DNA of 64,000 nt from Dehalococcoidia bacterium (GTDB lineage Bacteria; Chloroflexota; Dehalococcoidia; Lucifugimonadales; GCA-002694895), in contig JAPYRX010000003.1 in NCBI GenBank assembly GCA_029936815.1, positions 1 through 64,000 on the forward strand, in the 5' to 3' direction. The position numbers and the translations under genes were made by a program. The notes beneath the pieces were generated by a model. That model was not told the DNA's origin, made no database searches, and saw only the letters and a program-made list of their open reading frames with translations. Positions 17,279-26,257 of the stretch are shown here, piece after piece (position 1 is the stretch's first letter; every line of letters starts with the position of its first letter).

Positions 17279-18471
17279 TGACACAAGCTAAAAAACATCC
17301 TTTAGAAGGAATTAGAGTATTAGATTTAGGAAGATATCAAGCTGGCCCTAGATGTGCATTGATGTTTGCGAGAATGGGAGCAGAAGTAATTAAAATTGAA
17401 TCATTAACAGGAGATGAAAGCCGTAAAAATCCGCCTGTTGTGAGAGGGCAAAGTGCATATTGGGTGCAATACAATAGTGGTAAAAAAAGTCTTTCTATTA
17501 ATTTGAGAACAGATGAAGGGAAAGAAGTTTTGAGAGATTTAGTAAAAGAATCAGACATATTATTACAAAATTTCCGACCCGGAACTATAGAAAAAATGGG
17601 ATTTGGATACGAAACATTAAAAGATTTAAATGAAAAAATTATTATGATTAATGTTTCAGCCTATGGTCAAACTGGAAGTTATAGAGATAGAGTTGGATTT
17701 GATCCTCTTGGCCAAGCATTAGGAGGAATGATGTCTCTTAATGGAGAACCTGATGGTCCACCTATAAGAAATTTTTTCCCGTTGATAGATCGAATAACAG
17801 CTTTGCATGGGTGCATAGGTGCTTTAGCCGCTTTATTTGAGAGACAGTTTTCTGGACAAGGACAAACTATTGATGTTTCTTTGGGTGACACCGGATTCAC
17901 GGTAAATGAAATACCTATTAGTGCATTTCTTGGAGATGGAATTATCCAAGGTAAAACAGGTAATGGTATGGGAATGGATAATTCATATCAAACATCCGAT
18001 GGATGGATTTTGATGGCAGCTACGAATAGGAAGATGTGGGAGAGATGTTGTGACGCTCTAGGATGGGATGATTGGATAAATAACCCGAAATTTGAAGGAA
18101 GGAATGATAGAAGAGAAAACCATAAAATTATTGAAGAACGTTTAATACCATGGTTTAAAAGCAAAACAACTGAAGAAGCTGTTGATTATTTAAATAAATT
18201 TAGCGTTCCGATTGCGCCAATAAATGACGTTGTAGGAGCAAGTATAAATCCATTAATAGAAGAAAGGGAGATGATGATGGAAGTTCCTGATAAAATAGCA
18301 GGCAAAATACATGTTACGGGCAAATCTATCAAATTTGGTAGAACTCCAATGACTGTTGGATCAGCTCCTACAATAGGAGAACATACAAAAGAAATCCTTA
18401 CAGATATATTAGGTTATGACGAAAGTAAAATTGAAAAACTTGAATCTGACAATATAATAAGATGTGATTGA
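17278..18471 (+). CDS. CaiB/BaiF family III CoA-transferase
   Basis: A 397-residue formyl-CoA transferase-type enzyme that moves CoA between carboxylic acids. The N-terminal fold (GIRVLDLGRYQAGPRCALMFARMGAEVIKIE) and LLQNFRPGTIEKMGFGYE are typical. The catalytic aspartate is expected in the GFDPLGQALGGMMSLNGEPDGPP block (about residues 141-162). The interlocked dimer end contains MTVGSAPTIGEHTKEIL. With the crotonase-fold protein before it, it should activate an organic acid as its CoA ester for further change. The substrate is unknown; carnitine-like or short-chain acids are possible. Confidence 0.93.
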   Translation: MTQAKKHPLEGIRVLDLGRYQAGPRCALMFARMGAEVIKIESLTGDESRKNPPVVRGQSAYWVQYNSGKKSLSINLRTDEGKEVLRDLVKESDILLQNFRPGTIEKMGFGYETLKDLNEKIIMINVSAYGQTGSYRDRVGFDPLGQALGGMMSLNGEPDGPPIRNFFPLIDRITALHGCIGALAALFERQFSGQGQTIDVSLGDTGFTVNEIPISAFLGDGIIQGKTGNGMGMDNSYQTSDGWILMAATNRKMWERCCDALGWDDWINNPKFEGRNDRRENHKIIEERLIPWFKSKTTEEAVDYLNKFSVPIAPINDVVGASINPLIEEREMMMEVPDKIAGKIHVTGKSIKFGRTPMTVGSAPTIGEHTKEILTDILGYDESKIEKLESDNIIRCD

Positions 18472-18473
18472 TT

Positions 18474-19571
18474 ATGAACAATGAAAATAAACAAACCAGA
18501 AAACGAATTAGTCGATCAGGAGTAACATATCATAATAAAAACAAATCTTATGACTGCATAGTTTTATTTGCCCCAATGTATGGATCTGGGGATGTGTATG
18601 CTATTGATATGAGGGGTGATATTGTTCATCAATGGAAATTACCGTGGGCACCTGGATTATATGGATACTTACTACCCAATGGTAATTTATTGTATTTAGG
18701 AAAAACAGATAAAAAATCAGATGTAGATTTTCCTTTGTGGGAAAGATTTAGAGGAGGAATAATTGCTGAGGTAGATAAAAATTCTAATATAATTTCAAAA
18801 TACGAAGATATATATCATCATCATGATGCAAGAAGAACTTCAGATGGTGGATTGTTGTATATGGCAGTAGAAGAGTTAGATGAAAATCTTGCAGATGAAG
18901 TGAAAGGAGGGATAACTCCTTCAGATTATAGCGGAAAAATGTGGTCTGATACTTTGATTGAATTAGATTCAAGTAATAAAAAGATTTGGGAATGGAAATC
19001 AAGCGAACATTTAAATGTTAATAAACACTTTATAACTTTTAATGATCCAAGAGATGAATGGAGTCATGGAAATACAGTTGTTCCTGTTGATAATGATAAG
19101 GTTTTAGTTAGTTTCAGAAATATTTCTACTGTAGCTTTAATTGATAAAAATTCTGGTAAATTTATATGGGAAATAGGATCAGAAATTTTAGCTCAACAAC
19201 ATGATCCATCTATACTTGGTAATGGAAATGTATTGGTTTATGATAATGGAGCCCATCGTTTAGATGAGGCTATTCCATATTCAAGAATATTAGAAATAAA
19301 TCCGTTAACTAAAGAAATAGTTTGGGAATATTTTGACAAACCAAAATATAATTTTTTTAGCCCTTATATTTCAGGAGTATCAAAACTTCCTAATGATAAT
19401 ATATTGATTACAGAAGGTAATTTTGGGAGGATTTTCCAAATTGATACAAATGGAGATATAGTATGGGAATATATTAATCCTTATTACGAACCTGATCATG
19501 AAGGAACAGAGAACAATAGTATTTTCAGATCATCGGCTTATACGGTTGATTTTATTCAAGGAATTATATGA
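18474..19571 (+). CDS. arylsulfotransferase-like (ASST) beta-propeller protein
   Basis: A soluble protein of about 365 residues resembling the ASST / PQQ-propeller group. Repeated short blades end in Trp-x-W or W-E-W patterns (IVHQWKLP, KIWEWKSS, FIWEIGS, IVWEYFD, IVWEYINP). Histidine-rich motifs (YHHHDARRTSDGGLLYM, WSHGNTVVP, QQHDPSILGNGN) match the active-site side of arylsulfate sulfotransferases. No signal peptide is seen, whereas classic ASST enzymes are periplasmic. A TTG two codons upstream is an alternative start. It overlaps the CoA-transferase end region and the moaD start, so it belongs to the operon. Biochemical role uncertain. Confidence 0.75.
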   Translation: MNNENKQTRKRISRSGVTYHNKNKSYDCIVLFAPMYGSGDVYAIDMRGDIVHQWKLPWAPGLYGYLLPNGNLLYLGKTDKKSDVDFPLWERFRGGIIAEVDKNSNIISKYEDIYHHHDARRTSDGGLLYMAVEELDENLADEVKGGITPSDYSGKMWSDTLIELDSSNKKIWEWKSSEHLNVNKHFITFNDPRDEWSHGNTVVPVDNDKVLVSFRNISTVALIDKNSGKFIWEIGSEILAQQHDPSILGNGNVLVYDNGAHRLDEAIPYSRILEINPLTKEIVWEYFDKPKYNFFSPYISGVSKLPNDNILITEGNFGRIFQIDTNGDIVWEYINPYYEPDHEGTENNSIFRSSAYTVDFIQGII

Positions 19572-19810
19572 ATATAAAAATAAAATTTTTCGGCCAACAC
19601 AAAGAAGAATTGAGCAAATCAGAACTTAACATTGATGTTGACAGTAATTGTAATATTTCTGATTTGATAAAAATATTAATAAAAGGCGAACCGAAATTTT
19701 CAAAATTTAATTCGTATGCAGTGGCAGTTAATTTAAATTACGAAAATTTTGAATATATATTAAAAAATGGTGACGAAGTCGCAATTATTCCACCTGTAAG
19801 TGGAGGTTAA
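19568..19810 (+). CDS. moaD: MoaD/ThiS family sulfur carrier
   Basis: An 80-residue ubiquitin-like protein ending in PPVSGG, the diglycine tail that is adenylated and thiocarboxylated. It starts with IKIKFFGQHKEEL and ends with GDEVAIIPPVSGG, both standard for MoaD. Directly followed by moaE, with which it should form molybdopterin synthase. Its ATG overlaps the stop of the preceding gene (ATGA). Confidence 0.9.
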   Translation: MNIKIKFFGQHKEELSKSELNIDVDSNCNISDLIKILIKGEPKFSKFNSYAVAVNLNYENFEYILKNGDEVAIIPPVSGG

Positions 19811-20230
19811 ATGATTGATATTACTAAAAATGAAATCGTTTTAAATGATTATATGAGTTTTAAAAATGAACCAGATTCAGGATCATTACTATTTTTTTGT
19901 GGAACTACAAGAGATAACAATTTAAATAAAAAAGTTAAATATTTAGAATATGAAGCATTTGAAGAAATGGCTTTGATTAAATTGAATGAGATAAGAAAAC
20001 TTGCTATTTCTGAATGGAATTTAAACAAATTAGAGATTATTCATAGAATTGGAATAGTTGATATTTCTGAAATTAGCCTTTTGATAATAGCTTCATCACC
20101 ACATAGAAATGAAAGTTTTAGAGCAATTGAATATGTAATTGATGAATTGAAAAAATCTGTACCAATATGGAAAAAAGAATTTTACCTTGACGGAGATGCT
20201 TGGATAGGAAGTCATGACAATCCAAATTGA
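19811..20230 (+). CDS. moaE: molybdopterin synthase catalytic subunit
   Basis: A 139-residue MoaE. It adds two sulfurs to precursor Z using thiocarboxylated MoaD. Family motifs: LLFFCGTTRDNN, YLEYEAFEEMA, IIHRIGIVDISE, SSPHRNESFRAIEYVIDELKKSVPIWKKE. The conserved lysines (in KKSVPIWKKE) and the His-Arg pair of the active site are present. It begins immediately after the moaD stop. No molybdoenzyme is encoded in this window, so the cofactor is used elsewhere. Confidence 0.93.
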   Translation: MIDITKNEIVLNDYMSFKNEPDSGSLLFFCGTTRDNNLNKKVKYLEYEAFEEMALIKLNEIRKLAISEWNLNKLEIIHRIGIVDISEISLLIIASSPHRNESFRAIEYVIDELKKSVPIWKKEFYLDGDAWIGSHDNPN

Positions 20231-20261
20231 ATTGATATACAATTAAATGTATAAATATTAC

Positions 20262-20289
20262 TTGAATAAAATAACTGGTTTGATAATAT
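20262..20289 (+). promoter_or_regulatory. candidate promoter for tRNA-Ser
   Basis: TTGAAT and TAATAT spaced by 16 bp, about 15 bp before the mature tRNA. The same bases form one arm of an inverted repeat (TTGAATAAAA at 20262-20271, TTTTATTCAA at 20290-20299). Confidence 0.4.
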
Positions 20290-20303
20290 TTTTATTCAAA
20301 TAA

Positions 20304-20394
20304 GGAGGGTTGGCTGAGTGGTCGAAAGCACACGGTTGCTAACTGTGCGAATCCTAATAGGATTCCAAGGGTTCGAATCCCTTACCCTCCGCCA
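20304..20394 (+). tRNA. tRNA-Ser(GCT)
   Basis: A 91-nt type II tRNA with encoded CCA. The acceptor stem pairs GGAGGGT with ACCCTCC. The anticodon stem CACGG/CTGTG closes the loop TTGCTAA, giving anticodon GCT (reads AGC/AGT serine codons). A long variable arm (CGAATCCTAATAGGATTCCA region) and the T-loop GGGTTCGAATCCC are clear. It stands alone between moaE and miaB. Confidence 0.97.
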
Positions 20395-20417
20395 TTTTAT
20401 AATATTAGATGTAAGTT

Positions 20418-21698
20418 ATGAAAGAAAAATTTTCAATATGGACAATTGGTTGTCAAATGAATATTGCTGATTCAGAACGAATTAGTTCTGCATTAGGAAG
20501 TGTTGGATTTGAAGAATCGGATGATTTGAATAATTCTGATGTTTCTATTGTGAATAGTTGTGTAGTTAGACAAAGCTCGGAAGACAAAGTGAAATCAAAA
20601 CTAGACAAATTATCAAAACACAAGAAAAATATCCAACAAGATAAAATAATTGTTTTAATGGGTTGTATGGTTGGCCCCATAACAGATGAATTAAAAGAAC
20701 AATTTCCTGAAGTAGATTTGTTTTTACAACCGCAAAATTACGAGCCCCTAGTTGACTTACTTTATGTACAAAAAGGAATTGATAAAGATGGATGCTTATC
20801 CAACTTAGATATAAAACCAAGGATTTCTAGTTTTGTCCCTGTTAGTCATGGGTGCGATAAGTTTTGTTCGTTTTGTATTATTCCATATAGAAGAGGAAGA
20901 GAAACTAGTAGAGAAATACCTGTAATTGTAGATGAAGTTAAGAGACTTGCTGATCACGGAGTAAAAGAAATTACATTATTGGGACAAAATGTAGATTCAT
21001 ATGGATATGATTTATCTGAAGATATAACTTTGGGTGATTTGTTTGAATCTCTACATGATATTAATGAAATAAAAAGAATAAGATTTCAAACCTCTCATCC
21101 AATTGATATGGATATAAGAATTATTGAATCCATAGCAAATTTGCCAAAAGTTTGTGAAAGTATCAATCTTCCTTTCCAGTCAGGCTCAAATAAAATTTTA
21201 GAAACAATGAGAAGAGGATATTCTAGAGAAGAATATATTGAATTAATAAATGTAATACGAGAAAAAATACCGAATGTTGCTATGTCAGCTGATGTTATTG
21301 TTGGATTTTGTGGAGAAAACGAATCAGATTTTGAAGATACAATGGATTTGATGCAAACTATCAAATTCGACAAATTACATACTGCGATTTATTCAGAAAG
21401 AAAAGGAACAATTTCGCAAAGAAAAATGAAAGATGATGTTCCAATGCTAGATAAGCAAAGAAGATATAAATATTTGAATGATGAACAAGAAATAATACAA
21501 GCTGATCTTAATTCTAAGTATGTAGGGAAAATTGATAATATTATGATAGAGGGTAATAAAAGAGGTAAAGTTTTTGGACGCAACAATCAGGATAAAATAA
21601 TTTATGTAGACAACCCTCATTTAATCGAAGGTACTTTGGTTGATGTTGAAATAGATTATGCTGGCCCGTGGGCAATGAAAGGTAATTTAGTCCATTAA
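20418..21698 (+). CDS. miaB: tRNA-2-methylthio-N6-dimethylallyladenosine synthase
   Basis: A 426-residue radical-SAM methylthiotransferase. N-terminal MTTase domain with three cluster cysteines (WTIGCQMNIADSER, NSCVVRQSSEDK, LMGCMVG), radical-SAM motif HGCDKFCSFCIIPYRRGRE (C-x3-C-x2-C), then a TRAM domain at the C-terminus (about residues 360-424). It converts i6A37 to ms2i6A37 in tRNAs reading U-starting codons. The start follows TAAGTT with a weak ribosome site. Its end overlaps the convergent dtd gene by 12 bp. Confidence 0.93.
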   Translation: MKEKFSIWTIGCQMNIADSERISSALGSVGFEESDDLNNSDVSIVNSCVVRQSSEDKVKSKLDKLSKHKKNIQQDKIIVLMGCMVGPITDELKEQFPEVDLFLQPQNYEPLVDLLYVQKGIDKDGCLSNLDIKPRISSFVPVSHGCDKFCSFCIIPYRRGRETSREIPVIVDEVKRLADHGVKEITLLGQNVDSYGYDLSEDITLGDLFESLHDINEIKRIRFQTSHPIDMDIRIIESIANLPKVCESINLPFQSGSNKILETMRRGYSREEYIELINVIREKIPNVAMSADVIVGFCGENESDFEDTMDLMQTIKFDKLHTAIYSERKGTISQRKMKDDVPMLDKQRRYKYLNDEQEIIQADLNSKYVGKIDNIMIEGNKRGKVFGRNNQDKIIYVDNPHLIEGTLVDVEIDYAGPWAMKGNLVH

Positions 21699-22133
21699 TG
21701 AATCAAGCATAATTGTTACAGGGCCATCATTTGTTAGATTTATTTTCATATTTGCTCCAAATTCTCCAGTTCTTATGATTAGCCCAGTTTTATTATATTC
21801 TTCAACTGTATTGTTATAAAGTAATTCTGCACTATCAGGTAACGCGGATTCAAAAAAACTTGGTCTCCTACCTTTGGATGTATCAGCGTATAATGTGAAT
21901 TGACTAACAATTAATAACTCAGCTTTTATATCCAAAGCACTGTAATTAAATTTACCGTTATCATCTGAGAAAATTCTCAAGTTTATAGATTTATCTACTA
22001 TGTATTTCATATCAGTATCAGTGTCATTTTTGTGTATTCCAACCAATATAAGTAAGCCACTATTTATAATTGAATATTTAGATTTATTTATTTCTACACT
22101 GGCTTGCTTAACTCTTTGAATTAAGGCTTTCAT
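21687..22133 (-). CDS. dtd: D-aminoacyl-tRNA deacylase
   Basis: A 148-residue DTD. It removes D-amino acids wrongly attached to tRNA, and glycine from tRNA-Ala. Signature motifs are the SQFTLYADTSKGRRPSF block (about residues 77-93, with the catalytic SQxT) and the Gly-cis-Pro element NDGPVTIML near the C-terminus. It overlaps the fmdB-like gene start by 4 bp and is the last gene of the long minus-strand run. Useful in a cell that handles D-amino acids, but also universal. Confidence 0.95.
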   Translation of the reverse strand: MKALIQRVKQASVEINKSKYSIINSGLLILVGIHKNDTDTDMKYIVDKSINLRIFSDDNGKFNYSALDIKAELLIVSQFTLYADTSKGRRPSFFESALPDSAELLYNNTVEEYNKTGLIIRTGEFGANMKINLTNDGPVTIMLDSLMD

Positions 22134-22420
22134 TTCGATGATTTATTTGAAGGTTTATTTGAAGGTTTAGAATCTTTCTTAGAAGATTTAACATCAGGAG
22201 TTTTTTTCTCTGGAGCAGGTTTTGATGTTGAAGAGTCTGATTTTTTTGCATAATCATTTACATACCAACCACTACCTTTAAATACAACAGGTACAACAGA
22301 AAATTGTCTTTGGCATTCGTTGTTACATTCTTCGCATTTAGCTATAGGTTTCGAGTCAAAGCTTTGCTTCACATCAAATTTGATTTCACAATTTTTACAA
22401 TAGTATTCGTAAGTTGGCAT
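22130..22420 (-). CDS. FmdB family zinc-ribbon protein
   Basis: A 96-residue protein with an N-terminal zinc ribbon: MPTYEYYCKNCEIKFD (C-x2-C) and CEECNNECQRQF. A linker with GSGWYVNDY, common in this family, leads to a low-complexity tail rich in Lys, Ser and Pro (PSNKPSNKSSK). Named after the putative regulator FmdB, but most members have no known role. Lies between purL and dtd on the minus strand. Confidence 0.9.
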   Translation of the reverse strand: MPTYEYYCKNCEIKFDVKQSFDSKPIAKCEECNNECQRQFSVVPVVFKGSGWYVNDYAKKSDSSTSKPAPEKKTPDVKSSKKDSKPSNKPSNKSSK

Positions 22421-22474
22421 TTTATCAAAGAATTTTATTTCAGTATCATAAATTATATCATGGGAAATAATATG

Positions 22475-24679
22475 TCAATTAGATATATGATTAAGTTTAT
22501 TCAACCATTTATCTTTCATAGAAGCTAAATTTAAAGAAAATTTTTGAGTGATAATAAAATCATCACTTTTAACTTTTCCTATTTTTATATATGGAAGAAT
22601 AGATTGATCAAGATGATTTAATAGTTTTTTTTCATTATTTGAGCTTATAGAAATTACTATTCTTGAATTCACTTCTCCAAATAGAGTTGGAATTAGATTA
22701 TTATTATTTAAATTTATTGTGAATTCAAATCCTTTGCCACCTAAAAAACATTTTTCTAATAAAGTAACTAGTAAACCTCCATCACTGCAATCATTTGCCG
22801 AATTGATTAATCCTTTATTAATTAATTCTCTATTAGTATCTTGTAATATTTTTTCTTTATCTAAATCAATTTCTGGAATGCCTGTTACAGATTTATAAAA
22901 ATAATTTTCATATTCTGATCCATGTAAAGATTCAAGATCAAGTTCTAAATTATCAATTCCTAATAAATACACTATATCATTATCATTTACAAATCCGGAT
23001 TTCGTAATATTAGTTCCATTTTTCAATATACCCAAAGTACTAATAATTGGAGAAGGTTTTATGGCACCATTATTTGTTTCATTGTATAAACTAACATTAC
23101 CACTTATAACAGGCGCATTAAAAAATTTACTTGCTTCAGAAAGCGCTGTTGTCGCTTGGTCTAATTGATAGTAGACTTCTGGGTTTTCTGGATTCCCAAA
23201 ATTCAAACAATTTGTTATAGCCAGAGGTGTTCCTCCAAGCGTACTTATATTCCTACAAGATTCGGCTACAGTTATTAGTGTGCCTTTGTATGGATCAACA
23301 GAGCAATACCTTGAGTTACCGTCAGTAGTTAATAATAGTGTGTCTCCTGTTTCTTTGACTCTTATTCCAGCAGAACTATGTCCTGGGATAATAACTGTAT
23401 TATTTTGAACTTGATGATCATATCTGCGAAAAACTGAATTTCTTGAACTTAAATTATTATTAGAAATGAATTCAGCTACATGGTTTTCAAAATGTTTTAT
23501 ATCAAAATTAAATTGTACATTACTTTTAATTGTCTTAGGTTTTACAGGATTTAGAGTATATGTCGGGCATTCAACTAAAGGAGCTATAGGTAAATCTGCA
23601 ACCAATTCGTTTTTGTAGTATATATTTATATATGGTTTATTAATAACTTTCCCTATCTGATAAGCTTCTAAATCCCATTTTTTAAATATTTCTATTATTG
23701 ATTTTTCATTTCCAGGTTTGCATGAAACTAACATTCTCTCTTGAGATTCTGATAGCATTATTTCATATGGAGTCATTGATATATCTCTTAGTTTGATTTG
23801 ATCCAAGTTTAATTCAACTCCTTTTTTAGATCTTTCAGCCGCTTCAACAACAGAGCTAGTTAGACCAGCTGCACCAAGGTCTTGTAGTCCAACAAATCCA
23901 TCTTCTTTTATAACTTCTAAGCAAGCTTCTATTAATAATTTTTCTAAAAATGGGTCTCCTACTTGTACTGTGGATTTAGAAGTCGATTCTTCTTCAAGCG
24001 TTTGAGAAGCCAGCCCGGATGCTCCATGGATCCCATCTTTACCTGTTCTGGATCCTGCCAGTATTAAAATATTATCTACATCGCCAACTTTTGCTTCAAC
24101 AATTTCATCATGTTTAACTATTCCTAAGCAAAAAGCATTTACCAATGGATTGTTGTTGTAACTTTCATCAAAAACAATTTCCCCGCCTACATTTGGAATG
24201 CCAATACAATTTCCATATTCAGATATTCCTGCAATAACTCCATTGAAAATATGGATATCATTTTTTAATGACATATCTCCAAATCTTAATGAATTCATTA
24301 AAGCTACTGGTCTTGCTCCCATAGCTAAAATATCTCTTACTATTCCTCCGATTCCTGTTGCAGCTCCCTGGACAGGTTCGACTGCAGATGGATGGTTATG
24401 AGATTCTATTTTAAATACCGCTGCTAATCCGTTACCTATATCAACTGCACCTGCATTTTGACTACCAGCATCTACTAGTATATTATCGTTTGAAAATTTA
24501 AATTTTTTTAGTAATGGTTTTGAATGTTGGTAACCACAGTGTTCACTCCACAATGATCCAAACAATCCTAATTCTAGATCATTAGGCTCACGGCCGATTT
24601 TTTCTATGATTTGAGTATATTCGGTTTTTTTTAATGCAAGATCGTATAATTTTTGTTCTAAATTCTTCTTCATATTCAT
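22475..24679 (-). CDS. purL: phosphoribosylformylglycinamidine synthase II
   Basis: A 734-residue PurL of the small (Bacillus) type. It makes FGAM from FGAR, ATP and glutamine together with PurQ and PurS. Motifs: GLFGSLWSEHCGYQHSKPLL near the N-terminus, ESHNHPSAVEPVQGAATGIGG, and the ATP loops DLGAAGLTSSVVEAAERS and NDCSDGGLLVTLLEKC. The ATG overlaps the stop of the EamA protein upstream (ATGA). purQ is two genes upstream; a purS is not visible in the window and must be elsewhere. Confidence 0.96.
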   Translation of the reverse strand: MNMKKNLEQKLYDLALKKTEYTQIIEKIGREPNDLELGLFGSLWSEHCGYQHSKPLLKKFKFSNDNILVDAGSQNAGAVDIGNGLAAVFKIESHNHPSAVEPVQGAATGIGGIVRDILAMGARPVALMNSLRFGDMSLKNDIHIFNGVIAGISEYGNCIGIPNVGGEIVFDESYNNNPLVNAFCLGIVKHDEIVEAKVGDVDNILILAGSRTGKDGIHGASGLASQTLEEESTSKSTVQVGDPFLEKLLIEACLEVIKEDGFVGLQDLGAAGLTSSVVEAAERSKKGVELNLDQIKLRDISMTPYEIMLSESQERMLVSCKPGNEKSIIEIFKKWDLEAYQIGKVINKPYINIYYKNELVADLPIAPLVECPTYTLNPVKPKTIKSNVQFNFDIKHFENHVAEFISNNNLSSRNSVFRRYDHQVQNNTVIIPGHSSAGIRVKETGDTLLLTTDGNSRYCSVDPYKGTLITVAESCRNISTLGGTPLAITNCLNFGNPENPEVYYQLDQATTALSEASKFFNAPVISGNVSLYNETNNGAIKPSPIISTLGILKNGTNITKSGFVNDNDIVYLLGIDNLELDLESLHGSEYENYFYKSVTGIPEIDLDKEKILQDTNRELINKGLINSANDCSDGGLLVTLLEKCFLGGKGFEFTINLNNNNLIPTLFGEVNSRIVISISSNNEKKLLNHLDQSILPYIKIGKVKSDDFIITQKFSLNLASMKDKWLNKLNHISN

Positions 24680-25131
24680 TTGGATAATATAATTAACGTT
24701 ACACCTAAGATTATCATAAGTGCACCAATTAAAGTAGAAAAATTTTGTTTTTCTACTTTTCTTAAGAATATAAAACTAAAAAACATTGCAAAAAGGGGAT
24801 ATGATCCTGTGATTGGAGCAACAATAAATACAGGAGCATTTTTCATAGCATAATATTGGCAACCTACGCCAGTACTGCCTGCCATACCTGCAAGAAACAG
24901 AAACAAAAATGTTTTTTTATTTATTTTAACTATATTTACTAATTGCTTGAAATATATTAGAGCGAGGGTTATAAATCCAAACATCAATGCGAAACTTGTA
25001 GCAACAAGAGGTTCGGTTACATTGTTGACTATTGATTTCGCTAAATTCGCACTAACTCCATAAGAACATGCTGCACCCAATGATGCGAGATATCCAAATA
25101 ATATGTTTTTTGATTCGGTTTGTTTATTCAT
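24676..25131 (-). CDS. half-size EamA (DMT) transporter, second partner
   Basis: A 151-residue membrane protein with five hydrophobic segments, i.e. one EamA repeat. Most DMT exporters have two fused repeats (10 segments); here each is a separate gene and this one starts 4 bp inside the end of the other. VNNVTEPLVATSFALMFGFI and VFIVAPITGSYPLFAMFFSFIFLRKVE are typical EamA elements. The pair probably forms a heterodimer in opposite orientation, as in small multidrug-type systems. Sits between purQ and purL. Confidence 0.85.
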   Translation of the reverse strand: MNKQTESKNILFGYLASLGAACSYGVSANLAKSIVNNVTEPLVATSFALMFGFITLALIYFKQLVNIVKINKKTFLFLFLAGMAGSTGVGCQYYAMKNAPVFIVAPITGSYPLFAMFFSFIFLRKVEKQNFSTLIGALMIILGVTLIILSK

Positions 25132-25550
25132 TTTGATTTTGTGATAAATATAATTCCGATTGTTACTAGTAAAACTCCAATACCAATCAGAGGTGAAGGC
25201 TTTTCTCCCAATAACAGAATTGCAAATATTGTTGCAAACAAAGTTGATGTTCCTACAAGAGGAGTTGACTTAGATACTCCAACAAAACTTATTCCAGTGT
25301 AATTTAAAAGCCTACCCAGTGAAAATGTAAAAACACCTGCAGCGAAAAACCATATCATGTCAGGCATTTTCAATTTACTAAAATGATCAATTTGAGTTGC
25401 TAATGAAATAGTAAACATGACAATTGTACTAAAAAATAGTGACACAATTGTTCCTAAACGTGTGTCAATTTTTTCTAATGCAATTTTAGTAAATACTGCG
25501 GAAGATCCCCAACCAGAAGCTGCAATCAATGCAAATAATATTCCTGTCAT
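25128..25550 (-). CDS. half-size EamA (DMT) transporter, first partner
   Basis: A 140-residue single EamA repeat with five hydrophobic segments (ASGWGSSAVFTKIALEKIDTR near the N-terminus; SKSTPLVGTSTLFATIFAILLLGEKPSP near the end). Four-base overlaps with purQ upstream and with the second half-size EamA gene downstream indicate tight coupling. The two halves share the TPL/SYPLFA...GE/RK pattern. Possible cargo: a purine-pathway compound, from context only. Confidence 0.85.
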   Translation of the reverse strand: MTGILFALIAASGWGSSAVFTKIALEKIDTRLGTIVSLFFSTIVMFTISLATQIDHFSKLKMPDMIWFFAAGVFTFSLGRLLNYTGISFVGVSKSTPLVGTSTLFATIFAILLLGEKPSPLIGIGVLLVTIGIIFITKSK

Positions 25551-26257
25551 GATTGGGTTATACTTTTCATAATAGATTTGAAAATGTAATTACCGTCAGT
25601 ACTTCCTAGTATAGATTCACAACTTCTCTCAGGGTGTGGCATCATTCCTAGTACATTTTTATTTTTATTTATAATTCCTGCTATATTATTGATAGATCCA
25701 TTCGGATTATAGTTTTTTGATATATCTCCACTTTCAGACGAATATCGGAATAAGATACGATCATTACCTTCCAGTTCTTCAAGGGTGTCATTATTTGCAT
25801 AATAATTACCTTCACCATGAGAAATAGGTATATTTAAAATTTGATTACTATTACATTCATTTGAAAAAGTAGATACATTGTTTTCTACTCTGAGATGAGT
25901 CTTGGCGCATCTAAATTCTAAAACATTGTTTGGTAGCAAAATACCTGGTAATAAATTTGCTTCACATAAAATTTGAAATCCATTACATATTCCTATTACA
26001 GGCTTCCCACTATTTGCAAATTTAATAATTTCATTCATGATAGGTGAAAATCTTGCGATCGCTCCTGGTCGAAGGTAATCTCCATACGAAAAACCTCCGG
26101 GTAAGATGAGGCAATCAATATCTTTTAAATCTGTTTCTTTATGCCATAAAAATACAGATTGATTCCCTAAAATAGTACTTACAGCATGATAGCAATCTTG
26201 GTCACTCCAAGTACCAGGAAAAACCACTATTCCAAATTTTGTTTTTTTCATATTCAA
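25547..26257 (-). CDS. purQ: phosphoribosylformylglycinamidine synthase I (glutaminase)
   Basis: A 236-residue class I glutamine amidotransferase. It supplies ammonia to PurL. Motifs: GIVVFPGTWSDQDC, PGGFSYGDYLRPGAIA, the nucleophile GICNGFQIL (Cys), and the His/Glu pair in MMPHPERS near the C-terminus. The start overlaps the yqeY stop by 4 bp. Confidence 0.96.
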   Translation of the reverse strand: MNMKKTKFGIVVFPGTWSDQDCYHAVSTILGNQSVFLWHKETDLKDIDCLILPGGFSYGDYLRPGAIARFSPIMNEIIKFANSGKPVIGICNGFQILCEANLLPGILLPNNVLEFRCAKTHLRVENNVSTFSNECNSNQILNIPISHGEGNYYANNDTLEELEGNDRILFRYSSESGDISKNYNPNGSINNIAGIINKNKNVLGMMPHPERSCESILGSTDGNYIFKSIMKSITQS

